Assembly: GCA_920105625.2 (NCBI GenBank)
Contig: OV050030.1
Location: forward strand, 169,319,315 to 169,383,314
Direction of reading: 5' to 3'
Source: Clusia tigrina
Taxonomy: Eukaryota > Arthropoda > Insecta > Diptera > Clusiidae
Length of the DNA stretch: 64,000 nucleotides
Each line of letters begins with the position of its first letter. Positions within the stretch are counted from its first letter, which is position 1. The notes beneath the pieces were generated by a model. It worked only from the letters and a program-made list of their open reading frames with translations. It did not search any database and was not told the origin of the DNA. This document shows, piece after piece, positions 19,329 through 29,339 of this stretch. The translations under genes and the position numbers were made by a program.

Positions 19329-19870
19329 ATACAAACACTGCTACAATTTGACACGCTAGATCTTGTTGCAAAAGATAGTATTGAGCAATCGTGCGACGAA
19401 TACGCAGATATTTTTCACTTAGATGATGATATCCTTACGGTCAACAATTTCTATGAACAGCATTTTGAAGTAACGGAGAAAAAACCAGTGTATATCAAGA
19501 ACTACCGTCTACCACATACACAAATGGAGAATATCAATGAGCAAGTAAATAATCTATTACAGCAACAAGTCATTGAGCACTCAACTAGTGCTTACAACTC
19601 ACCACTACTTGTACCAAAAAAGTGCTCAGACGATTCATAATAGTGGAGACTAGTAGTAGACTACCGACAATTAAATAAAAAACTAGTCAACGAGAAATTT
19701 CTAGACTAGAAGACGTACTTGACAAGATAGGCAGATCTAAGTACTTCTCAACCCTAGACAAGACTAGCTCCTTTCATCAAATCAGTTTACATCACGATTC
19801 AAGACATTTAACAGCATCTTTATCGGATATTCGAAATTTATAGCAGCTAAAGTGCAAAATTCTAAAAGGG
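19329..19870 (+). pseudogene. reverse transcriptase N-terminal remnant, copy C
   Basis: Same surviving RT entry blocks (NYRLPHTQMENINEQV, STSAYNSPLLVPKK, LVVDYRQLNKKLVN) and the same loss of palm, thumb and RNase H as copies A and B. In copy C the stop region after CSDDS reads TAATAG, a double stop. Confidence 0.75.
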
Positions 19871-20154
19871 GATGAGCTCGAGCGAAATACGCATAGAAAC
19901 AAGCAAAGTTTGCCAAATATAAGAGTCGACTATAAAAATATACTGCTAGAGCGATACTTCTGACTTAGTCCTCGGTACGGAAGCTTACTCCATTTTTAAT
20001 CAGTCATGACATCGAGAAGATCGCTCTTTCAAAAGACGATACTTTGTGCGATCTTATTAATGAAGATAAATTAAAGGTCTTATATAAAAAAAAAATATAT
20101 ATATATATATTGAGAATTTAGCTAAAGGACGGCAAACTCCTGCTACAATTTTAT

Positions 20155-21183
20155 TTGAACCCCCATATACATGATATAAATGAGCAAAAGAAACTCATAC
20201 ACGATAATCATTGCACGCAAACATCCGGACACCCTGGTGTAAGAAGAACTTTGTTAAAGTTAAAACAAAAGTGCATATGGAAAAATATGACTAAAATGGT
20301 AAAGGCATATATAAATAACTGCGAGATATGTGCAAAAAACAAAACAACAAAATACATTAGAGAATAGATGGTCATTACAGACACTCCATCGACAAGTTTC
20401 CAAATAGTAGAAATGGACACAGTAGCACCACTCCGTATTTCAAACGGATATAAATACATTTTGACGCTTCAGTGCCAACTAACTAAATACATCGAGGCGT
20501 ATCCAATGTACACAAAAGAATCTTTAGAAGCTGCCAATACTTTACTAGAAAAGTTCATACTAAAGTATGGAGGTTTTATCACCTTAAAGACAGATATGGG
20601 TAGAGAGTTCGTGAACCAGGTATTTGACCATATGAGCAAAACGTTAAATTTTCAACATAAAACATCCACCCCCTACCATCACCAAACACTAGGTAGCATA
20701 GAAAGGAATCATAGGGTTCTCAATGAATACATATGCACCTCAACAGAAGAACAGGATTGGAAAAAGGGTTTACCTTATTGCGTTTTCTCGTACAATACCA
20801 CACCACACGTGGACACAGGTTACTCACGTTTCGAACTCATATTTGGAAAATTGCCATATATTTTAACAGATAAACAAGTGATCAAAACAGTTAGTCCAAT
20901 CAACCCTGAAGAATACCTAAATGAATTAAAACAAAGACCAGAAAATGCAAAAGACACTGCCAGACTTATACTCCAAAAAACAAAGGAGAAAAGAAAAATG
21001 AACTACGACATAGGAACTAATAGTTCACAATTTAATGTAGAAGACTTAGTGATGCTAAGAAATATGTGAAGGAAAAAGTTAGACAGCCCATACATAGGCC
21101 CATTTAAAATTAATAATAGACTTCTCTAATAGATAAGAATGGAAAATACGCCTTGGTACATAATAACAATATTAAGAAAGTTC
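20155..21183 (+). pseudogene. mdg1/412-like integrase, copy C (one stop)
   Basis: Zinc module (HDNH... CEICAKNKT), TAG at 20365-20367, then an uninterrupted frame at 20368-21069 with all three catalytic acids (Asp in MDTVAPL, Asp in TDMGREF, Glu in SIERNHR) and the region YNTTPHVDTGYSRFELIFGK, ending VEDLVMLRNM and TGA. A decayed C-terminal tail (SPYIGPFKINN) follows. This is the best-preserved integrase in the window. It still lacks a start codon of its own and a polyprotein partner. Confidence 0.87.
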
Positions 21184-21327
21184 AATAAGAAATATGTATA
21201 AGAAAAACTAAACACATTAGGAAATACATATAAGAAATATATAAATAAGAAGTATAAATAGGAAAAACTAGACATAAACACAATACAATGTTAAGTGGAA
21301 ATATAACTAAGTAAAACTACAAAAAAA

Positions 21328-21831
21328 TGCTATTTTCCTTAAGATTAGCACTAGTTTAGTCTGTCATGATGATCATACATACTGTACCATTGCCCGCTGT
21401 GACTAGCAGAACTAATTGCACCATGTAGTGCACACGCAGTATGACCACACACACACACACCACTCCACTCTTTCAAACCTTTCCTCTAACCCAAGCAATG
21501 CAGTGAACATGCAATTCGAATCTCAAAGGCCTGTAGTAGGCATAAATTGAACGTTCACATATTATTGCTTACACATGTGAAATTTGTTGACACATGGGAT
21601 ATTGTAAAATAATTATCGAAATAAAATGTAATTTGAAACTAGATTTTAAGTATAAAAGAAACCAATTTTGTAAATAAAGTTCAGTTCTAAAACACAACTC
21701 AAATTGTTATAAACTCGGAAAGAGCTGACTTCCATAGTCGCTTTAATATAGAAAACATCTGGCTGCCTCTTTAGGCGCCGAGTCCTATCATCTACGTAGG
21801 GAAAACCATTAGATAGAATACGTGTATTACA
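21328..21831 (+). repeat. 3' LTR of copy C
   Basis: 504 bp, TGCTATTTTCC to ATTACA. It has the same 13-bp deletion as the copy B 3' LTR plus a further ~41-bp deletion near 21787, which removes the AAGTGCGCAAGCTCTCGCGC segment. Followed by CTAGTTTAG as in unit 1. Confidence 0.9.
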
Positions 21832-22420
21832 CTAGTTTAGATTGTATTTCAAAAGTCTTTTAAACATAAATTTACTTGTATAAAGTTTTTCAAAGTATAA
21901 TAGTATGCATTAGAAAAACAGGTAAATTAGAAACAAAATTTTAAATTTATGTCCTTAGGTTTTTTAGTTACGTATATTGCTTTGCTGACAATTCTTTCGC
22001 TGTGTGCAACCATTGTAGAATTATTATTCTCTTTCACCACCTCTTCTTTATATTTTTGCGTTAACTTGCTACCTATTCGCTTATTTAGTCTAACATATAT
22101 TTGAGTTCCTGGTAAGTATTGTTTTATCTCCTGTTTGTTCCTGTTGTGAAATTTTAAATCGTTTAGTTGTTTTTAATATAATTTTTCTATGTTATTTTTC
22201 CTGGCTTATTTGAAATCTTCAGGAGTACATTGCACATTTTTGCTGAAAAATTCTTCGATCGGTCTTTTTGAAAGCTTTGGTTATATTTGGTTATGGCTTT
22301 TTGCAGTAATTCTTCGAAATTCCTGTATACTCGTATGTTTTCGTTTTTGAGGCAACTCATAATTTCACCCAGAGTTTAATGAAAGCGTTTAACTTCCCCG
22401 TTTGCTTACCTGCAATAGGT
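21832..22420 (-). pseudogene. gypsy/17.6-like integrase C-terminal remnant, unit 2
   Basis: Duplicate of 8436-9022 with the same stops. The block after the catalytic Glu (NG.VKRFH, EIMSCLKNEN) and the C-terminal block GTQIYVRLNKRIGSKLTQKY are readable on the reverse strand. Confidence 0.65.
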
Positions 22421-22538
22421 TTTTTTTTTATATTTGAGGAGGAGGAAAACATCTAAAGTCAGAACCCCGTTAGTACGGTACTCTAACTCCGCTAAAACCT
22501 CCTCTCGTCATTGCGGTGTTTCCCCCCGGAGACACTGA

Positions 22539-24907
22539 TTAGGTTTTACGCGTCAGTATTAGGTCTGTCATTGTGTCAGTCCTGTGTGTCTCAGTATCGG
22601 AGAGGCGCTGTTGGCTGCGTTCAGCATTACGCGCTCTTTTTGCTATTCGCAGCGCCTTCATAATGGTGGCCGCTGCCGCGCAAACTGCTTCCCACTTGAT
22701 GAGCGTATGGCACATGTGTTCACAGAGGTTGTCCAATGTTGGTGGTTCAACGAGGACAGCCCTCAGTTTATCCCGGGTGCCTTTGAAGTGTGGGTAGTCG
22801 AAAAACACGTGCAGTGGGTTCTCGTGCACCCAGGGCAGTACGGACAGTACGAGTCTTCCTCATATTTTCTCTCATGGAGGTACTGCTTAAAGCAGCCGTG
22901 ACCAGTTAGCAACTGTGTGATGTAGTAGTTTAGTTCCCCGTGCATCCTTGTTACCTATGGTGTGATGTGAGGGATCAGCATGAAGGTCCATCGACCCTTT
23001 TCGGATTGCTCCCACCTCTGTTGCTATTCCGCAATGGTCTTTTTTCTTTCCGCTGCTTTGTCGCTGTTTGTGGGTCTCGCCCTCTGCTTGTAGAGCCGGT
23101 GTACCTCATTCGCCAGCAAGTCAATGGGTGGTTTGCTGCTTATTATCCCTATTGCTTCGTCGAATACACTGCGAAATGCGCTAGCCACGCGTAGTGCGCT
23201 CAGCCTATTTGCTGACAGGATGCATTTAATGAAAGCTTTCACCTTAGTGGCTTCCATCCAGTTTAGCGCGGCATACAAAATGATGGAGCTAGTAACCATC
23301 GATAGCAGTCTCCGTTGACTTGAGCGTGGGTCTCCAATATTCGGCATCATGCGTGTAGGTGCTCCGTTTAATCTCGTGGCCTTTCCGCAGACTGCTTTCA
23401 GATGCTCTTTGAGGATGAGCTTGGAGTCAATAATTACTCACAGGTACCGAAGTTGCAGTTGGGATGCGATCTTTTTGCTTCCCACTGTGATGGTGAACTT
23501 CTCGGTTACTTTCCTCGTACTCAGTAGTACCGCCTCTGTTTTATGTGCGGCCAGTTCCAGCTTTGCACTAGTGAGCCATTCCATAACACACCCAATTGCG
23601 TCATTGCATCTGTTCTGCAGTATGTGGATGTGTTTTGCAACCGACACCATCGCGATGTCGTCTGCGTACCCGATGAGTGTTACATCTAGTGGTAGGTCCA
23701 AGCGGAGTATGCCATCATACATGATGTTCCACAGGATAGGGCCGAGTACAGATCCTTGTGGGATGCCACCCGTGACTGCAGAGCGACGAAAGCCGTCATC
23801 AGTGTCGTATAACAGCACTCTGTTCTGGAAGCATCTGTATGTCAACCGTTGTAAGTACACCGGAACGCAGAAGCTCCGAAGTGGTTCCATAATTAGAGGC
23901 CAGCTCGCTGAGTTGAACGTATTTTGTACGTCCAGCGTCACCACCGCGCAACACTTCTTTGTACCTCCTCGCCATCGCTTGCTACTTGTTGCTTCACGGG
24001 CTATGGCTGAATGGCATCTACCTTTTGCCTATGCTGAGGGTTGTCTGGTTGCTTTCCCGTCTTGAGCGGTAGTACGAGTCGTTGCTGTTTCCATCTATCT
24101 GGGAATATCCCTTCCTTTATGCACGCATTGTACATCAAAGCAAAAGCCTCTGGCCTCGCCTCTATTGCAGCTTTTAGTGCCACGTTTGGGATGCCATTTA
24201 TGCCGGGAGTTTTGTTGTCAGATATTTTCCACAGGAGCATGATTACATCACTACTGGTAACAGCTGGGATATCGGTAATAGGGCCCTGCTATGATTTGGC
24301 ATTCTATCCGTCTGCTGTGGGAAGAGTGTTGCTACAATAGTTCTCACTTACAGCTGCGGATGGCCACCTTCAATGCTTTTCGGCATTTTTTGTCTTCCGC
24401 TCGTAGAGTATCCCATGTCGGGCATTTTCGAGCCCTCTGAGACTTTCGGCAAAAGTGTACTGAGGGGGCCAGGCACTCCAGCAGAATTCTGCCACGCTGA
24501 CTAGTGCGCGTGCTCCCCCAAGTTGTGGACCAAGCGTTGAAATCTCCCGCAATGACCACCGGGGATTTCCCTCGTACCTCGTCCACCATGGATGTGAGCA
24601 TACGTTCGTTGTCGGCTATACTCCATCGGCCATCAAATTTGACACAGGTGTAGCCGTTTTCTGTAGAAGCCATTCTTTGTTAAAAGCACCTACCGTTCAG
24701 GACCCAGATGGCTGCTTTACTACTGGCATCCGCCACCCACTCATGCCCATCTACGTTTTTATACTGTTCGCACAGTAGGGCTACATCGAAATTTTGCTCG
24801 TCCACCGATTGGTGCAGTAGGTCTTGCGCTGCCGCGAAGTGGTTTAGATTTAGCTGCACTATTTTAATAAACCGCTGTTTATTTCCGCCTGCTGGTGTAC
24901 TGGGCAC
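22539..24907 (-). pseudogene. R1-clade LINE ORF2 (EN-RT), unit 2
   Basis: Same domain order as unit 1: endonuclease start IVQLNLNHFAAAQDLL (24907-24680), VVIAGDFNAWSTTWGS (24673-24344), RT blocks NKTPGINGIPNVALKAA (24240-24001) and GGIPQGSVLGPILWN with IGYADDIAMV (23944-23438), thumb (23350-23024) and the C-terminal Cys/His region (22945-22539). The same frameshifts between blocks as in unit 1 show that the LINE was dead before the duplication. Confidence 0.85.
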
Positions 24908-25427
24908 TTATAACTACCCGCCGCATGATCCCCCTTACATAGGACACATTTTTTCTAGTTGGTGTATGTCACTGCTTTGTGGCCCCTTCCGCAGCACTTC
25001 CTACATACATCGGTTCTATCTACCTCTTCCTTGCATTGTTAAGCCACGTGTCCGTAGCCCAATATTTGTAGCAGTACTTGAGTATCACCGATTCTCGGAC
25101 CCTGCAGGAAACCCACCCAATGCGCACCCGCCGAGCCTTCAGAACCTTTTTTGCGTCATCCACTAGCAGGCTGATATAGGCGGATTGAGTGCCGTTATAT
25201 CCGTTTCGCATACTTTGTACGGCGCAATCGTTTGGTTGCTTGATCTCATCGAGATCTCTGTACTGGATAGTAAGCATGTGGGTCTTCGCTGCCACCCTTT
25301 CCGCTTCTGCGATCGGAGCTTGGTAAATCGTTGTCTTGCGTTCTTCAGTCCGTTTTTGACGTCCTCCCCAAGAGATTTTGACGTCCTCCCCAAGAGCTTT
25401 AAGTGGTAGGCTTGCTTTTACTTTCCG
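24908..25427 (-). pseudogene. R1-clade LINE ORF1 C-terminal part, unit 2
   Basis: Duplicate of the unit 1 ORF1 tail: THMLTIQYRDLDEI, RVRIGWVSCRVRE, then CCHC knuckles CRKCCGRGHKAV and CVLCKGDHAAGSYKCP in a shifted frame. The 21-bp tandem duplication is present but one copy differs by a base (AGATTTT for AGCTTTT). Confidence 0.75.
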
Positions 25428-25958
25428 CAAGATTTCTGCACACGATGCCCCTCCGGGGAAGGGAGAAAAAGAAACCAAAGGGGGAAAAAGAAAAACCAAA
25501 AGGGGGAAAGAAAAAGTACACTAAAAACAATGCAATATCTGATGTCCAGATGTATTGGCAGCACTGTTTTTATAAAATTTATTGAGGATCCTCTCTCTCC
25601 ACTCAGCTGAACACATATCCTACGCTCTCTCAATTTATTTTGGATAGACCAGTTGAGAGGCGAGAGCCGGCAGAACTATTACGCGTAGGCAAATTAATCA
25701 CAATTTAGTAAATAAACCCAAAAAAATGTTTTGAATGGGCACAAAATTCAACGTCACCACAGTGTTCGGACCGCCTAGTCTCCGCTGCACAGAAGTTTAC
25801 TTTTTCGGCTCAAACCAATCAGCTGGGCTCTGCACAAGTAGAGATCGGTATATTTCGTGCTCAGCACAACTGATAAGCCGGTACAGAGTTAAAACTGCCG
25901 CAAATCACGGACAGAAACACCCGTATTAAGTACTTTTAACTCGATCGCATCAAACAAT
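25428..25958. other. unassigned DNA, unit 2 counterpart of 12031-12561
   Basis: Purine-rich tract near 25447-25517 and the GTGCTCAGCAC palindrome at about 25857-25867. No gene recognised. Confidence 0.4.
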
Positions 25959-26102
25959 CCAAACCGCAACATTCAATACACGGGGTACGCACTTTGACTA
26001 CCCTTTCTATGATATTTAGCACAAATTAAATTTATTTACGTTGCAAACTTTTCCTCTTTTACAAAAAATTCGCGGAGCAAAAAATTACAAGTCTACTCAC
26101 AG
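25959..26102 (-). repeat. direct repeat 1 beside the 226-codon frame, unit 2
   Basis: Duplicate of 12562-12705; pairs with 26764-26908 at a spacing of about 805 bp. Confidence 0.8.
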
Positions 26103-26777
26103 TTCTTCAGTCTGAGTTTTTGTCAACTCAATTATTGGTGGGAAAGTGATAAAGGGTACACTTCGCCCTAAGGTTTTATTATAGATAATCATTAGTCCTG
26201 TGGTTTCAAAGATAATCGTAATTTCTCCGCGGAAATTCATTAAATTATTATCCTGTTCCACAATTTTCACTGTGATGAAACTTATCTGCTTGGAGTTAAC
26301 TGGTAGATAGATGATATTTTTCGGATTCTCATCTATTTTGTAACCAGGACTAGCTTTTATAGAAAACTCATGAATAGTGCGCACAGACAAATCATTAATA
26401 TATAAACCAACTGTAATATTACATTCTATACGTATTTCATTAATGTTTGTTATATGTAATGGGAGATCTGATGTATGCTCTTTCTCTGCTTCCTTCGTTA
26501 TTCGACTGAAACATAATAATGAACCAATTGTTCGACCTGGATTAAAGTAAATCACTTCATTGCTATAAATTTCTATTTCAAGTGTATTATGATTTGCTTG
26601 TATATCAAGTTCTCCCTCCAGGTTGAAGTTTTTATATTCATCACGTAAATAGTTGGCAATATCACCAAGCTCATAAGAACCAATAGGAATTTCAATGATG
26701 TTTTTACCTATGTGAAATAGATTGTTGCCAACATCAACATTTGGAATTGAGTGATATGTATGACCAAACCGCAAAAT
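26097..26777 (-). CDS. 226-codon open frame, unit 2 copy
   Basis: Same frame as 12700-13380, fully open, with one residue changed (NKTLGRS for NKNLGRS). No ATG; the N-terminal edge coincides with the start of the direct repeat. Conserved-looking blocks are PIGSYELGDIANYLRDE, IHEFSIKASPGYKID and DNNLMNFRGE. Possible Maverick/Polinton or viral-type structural protein, tentative. Its integrity among heavily broken neighbours suggests a fairly recent arrival or a short neutral history. Confidence 0.55.
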   Translation of the reverse strand: MLRFGHTYHSIPNVDVGNNLFHIGKNIIEIPIGSYELGDIANYLRDEYKNFNLEGELDIQANHNTLEIEIYSNEVIYFNPGRTIGSLLCFSRITKEAEKEHTSDLPLHITNINEIRIECNITVGLYINDLSVRTIHEFSIKASPGYKIDENPKNIIYLPVNSKQISFITVKIVEQDNNLMNFRGEITIIFETTGLMIIYNKTLGRSVPFITFPPIIELTKTQTEEL

Positions 26778-26908
26778 TCAATACACGGAGTACACACTTT
26801 AGCTACCCTTTCCAGGATACATAGCACAAATTAAAATTTATTTACAGCGGAAGCTTTTCCTCTTCTACAAGATATTCGGTGCGCAAAAAATTTCAAGTCT
26901 ACTCAGAG
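26764..26908 (-). repeat. direct repeat 2 beside the 226-codon frame, unit 2
   Basis: Duplicate of 13367-13511, ending CTACTCAGAGTTA at the gypsy RNase H border. Confidence 0.8.
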
Positions 26909-26909
26909 T

Positions 26910-27808
26910 TACCACAGTAATGTCTATATGTCTGTGAAAATATAAATTTCGGCTGTTCGATAAAAATAGTTAAGCAAAGAGGAAATTCCCCAATCTGTGG
27001 ATATCATTTCATCCTCGTTTGTTGAGTAAATTTCTTCAGTTTCTGATAGAGTTCTTGAAATGAACGAGGTTGGCCTCCCTTCTTGTAAAAGAACCGCACC
27101 GATCTCATAATTTGATCTGTCTCTTGTCAGATCGAACACTTTTTTATAATCTGGATAATGTTGCAAAACTTCACGTGAAGTTAGTGCTTTTTTAATTTGT
27201 TTAAAAACATTTGAAGCTTCTATGCTCGGAAAAATCAGTTTTTTGCTAGATGCCTATTTTGATACTCGCCCATCCTTCCCCCTTAAGAGATTTGTAAGTG
27301 GTTTAGCCATTTTGGAATAGTCCCTTATAAATCTACGATAAAACCATGCTAGGCCCAGAAATGACCTAAGGTCTTTTAGAGTTTTAGGTTTTTTGAAATT
27401 AGTTATTGCTTGGATCTTATTTAGACTTTTTTTATGCCTTTTTGCGAAACAACGAACCCCAAGAAATCTACATTGTTTTTGAAAAAACTGCACTTATCGA
27501 GTTGCACCTTTAAGGTATCTTTACAAAGCGTTTAGAAGACTCTTTCTATTTGCTTTATATGTGTTTACTAGCGTCTCCGCTGAATTTAATTAGGTTGTCT
27601 ATGTATACCATACATAGAAAAACTTGCCTATGTGGTCGCGCAATATATTATTAAGTACTCTCTGGAAAATTGATGGAGCATTTTTCAGACCGAATGGCAA
27701 CCTTTGGAAGTTATATTTCCCATTATTTACCGATCTATGCTGAATCTGTAAACTTACAACCATCCGGAGTTGCTGAAAAATTTGGATAGGTATAAGCTAG
27801 AGCAATGC
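26910..27808 (-). pseudogene. gypsy/17.6-like RT and RNase H remnant, unit 2
   Basis: Better preserved than unit 1: the RT connection block at 27254-27493 is open and reads [42 protein letters not shown] palm: LPFGLKNAPSIFQRVLNNIL and VYIDNLIK, with the second catalytic Asp replaced by Asn. RNase H at 26924-27166 ends at IYIFTDI, cut by the repeat. The short segment CTAGCGTCTCCGCTGA near 27570, altered in unit 1, is present. Confidence 0.8.
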
Positions 27809-28391
27809 CCTGAACTCTCCAGAAAAGGACTTTCGAGATATTTGAGTCTCAAGCAAGCGAGGACTGGAAAGAGAAAGTGTAAGACTGTCTCTTTCTCCTG
27901 CGGGTCTTTCTACCATAGCTCCTGCAACGAGCATTGAATACAAATTTTTTTCAGCGTGTGTACCAATAGTCTAATGATCTGTGCAGAGAGCAATAAGATT
28001 TATTTTATATCTTGGTTTATTGAGAAGGTGGCTAGTTCTTTTTGCACTGTAATCAGGCCATATAATTTTAGAAATGGCACATGTCGCAGTGTTTTTCCAT
28101 CTCTCACGAGCCTTGCGGAGGACGTGATAATAAATATTTATCTTAACAACGGTTAGGGGGACGCCCAAGTCCACAAAGGAAATACTTGATCGGTTTCCGA
28201 TAAGCCTCTTCGTGCTAGCTCATCAGTCCTCTCGTTTCCCTCAATGTTCCTGTGTCCTGGAACCCAGACAAGGGATATTATACTATTTCCTGATAATGAT
28301 TTAAATTCCTCCTTGCGGAGGCCGACCAACTTAGTGCTGGTAAGAGGTGATGCTAGGACTTTATTGCTGCTTGGCTGTCTGACGTTATATA
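27809..28391 (-). pseudogene. LOA/I-type LINE RNase H and C-terminus, unit 2
   Basis: Same as 14401-14980: SLVWVPGHRNIEGNERTDEL and the decayed C-terminal block. In this unit the upstream part of the LINE continues after the mariner at 29340, so the full order can be read: ORF2 RT, RNase H start, [mariner], RNase H end. Confidence 0.78.
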
Positions 28392-29339
28392 CGAGGTGTG
28401 ATCAAAAGATAACCGTTATTTTCATCTTTTCGTGAGTTACGTATGTTCGATGTTCGCATTTCTTTTTTTTTATGTTGGTACACATGTCTGTTATATATGT
28501 TGGCAATACCAACCATTTTGGACTGTCAGTTTGTTTTTGACAGATAAAAAGGTTAGTCGTGTTTTGGTGTGCTCTTCGATTTTGTACTATTCGAAAAAAA
28601 TGGATCAAAGAAACTGTATTCAATTTTGTGTAAAAAATGAAATTAAATGCGCAAGGACATTTGAAATGTTGACTGTGGTCTTTGGCGAGTCTACTATGAG
28701 CAGAACACAAGTTCAATTTTGGTATAACCGGTTTAAGGAAGGCCGAGAAGATGTCAATGACGATGCTCGTCCTGGTCGCCCGAGCACGTCAACAACCGAT
28801 GAAAACATTGACGCAGTGAAGAAAATGATTTTGGATAATCGTCGAATCACTCAGAGAGGTTGCTGATGATGTTGGCATATCGTTCGGCTCATGCCAAGCA
28901 ATTTTTACGGATGTTTTAGGCATGAAACGTGCGGCAGCGAAGATTGTTCCAAAATTGCTAAATTTTGAGCAAAAACAACGTCGCATGGACATCGCTCAGG
29001 AGTTGTTTTTGGCCAAAAACAAAACCGTTATCATGCCTCAACCACCGTATTCACCGGACTTGGCCCCCGCTGACTTTTTCCTCTTTCCAAAACTGAACAC
29101 ACCGATGAAAGGAAATGGTTTTGCTACGATTGAGGAGATAAAAGAAAAATCGAAACAGGAGCTGTAGGCGATACCAAAAAAAGCGTTTCAGAAGTGTTTC
29201 GAGGACTGAAAAAAATGCTGGGGTAAGTGTATTATATCTGAGGGGAATTACTTTAAAGGGGACAAGATAGTTGTTGATGAATAAATAAATACTTTATTTT
29301 TTGATGACACAATAACGGTTCTTTTTTGATCACACCTCG
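28392..29339 (+). mobile_element. mariner element, internally deleted (948 bp)
   Basis: Terminal inverted repeats CGAGGTGTGATCAAAA... and ...TTTTTTGATCACACCTCG flank a transposase remnant. It is preceded by TA and followed by AA (a mutated TA target). Full-length mariners are about 1.3 kb; about 0.35 kb of the centre is missing. It sits inside the RNase H domain of the LOA/I-type LINE, so it is younger than that LINE and older than the 13-kb duplication, which stops inside it. Confidence 0.92.
28600..29220 (+). pseudogene. mariner transposase remnant
   Basis: ATG at 28600 (MDQRNCIQFCVKNEIKC). The N-terminal DNA-binding region is readable (MLTVVFGESTMSRTQVQFW, RFKEGREDVNDDARPGRPST). A +1 shift near 28858 changes frame into VADDVGISFGSCQAIFTDVL and KQRRMDIAQEL. 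Then the sequence jumps to LAKNKTVIMPQPPYSPDLAP, so the segment with the first two catalytic aspartates of the DDD triad is deleted and only the third (in SPDLAPADFF) remains. TAG at 29165-29167 in KSKQEL*AIPK. It cannot catalyse transposition. Confidence 0.9.

Larger units (their letters stand above)
15739..21831 (+). mobile_element. mdg1/412-like LTR retrotransposon, copy C
   Basis: 5' LTR 15739-16297, primer-binding site, leader frames, gag, protease, RT remnant, integrase, 3' LTR 21328-21831. It is the best-preserved of the three copies, with gag open over 256 codons and integrase with one stop. It has the same RT/RNase H deletion. The bases before the 5' LTR are TTTA and those after the 3' LTR are CTAG, so no target-site duplication is present; one flank has been rearranged. 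Confidence 0.88.
22421..25427 (-). mobile_element. R1-clade non-LTR retrotransposon (5'-truncated), unit 2
   Basis: Duplicate of the unit 1 LINE, with the same 3' poly(A) junction (T run at 22420-22429) and the same 5' truncation beside the purine-rich tract. Private substitutions are scattered through it. Confidence 0.85.
15739..28760 (+). repeat. segmental duplication unit 2 (~13.0 kb)
   Basis: Collinear with 2234-15350. Differences seen by eye are scattered substitutions and small indels: about 66 bp missing from the protease region and about 41 bp missing from the 3' LTR in unit 2, a short deletion near 14170 in unit 1, and single-base frameshifts private to each. Beyond 28760 unit 2 continues through the rest of the mariner and the LOA/I-type LINE, so unit 2 appears to hold the original arrangement. 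Confidence 0.9.
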
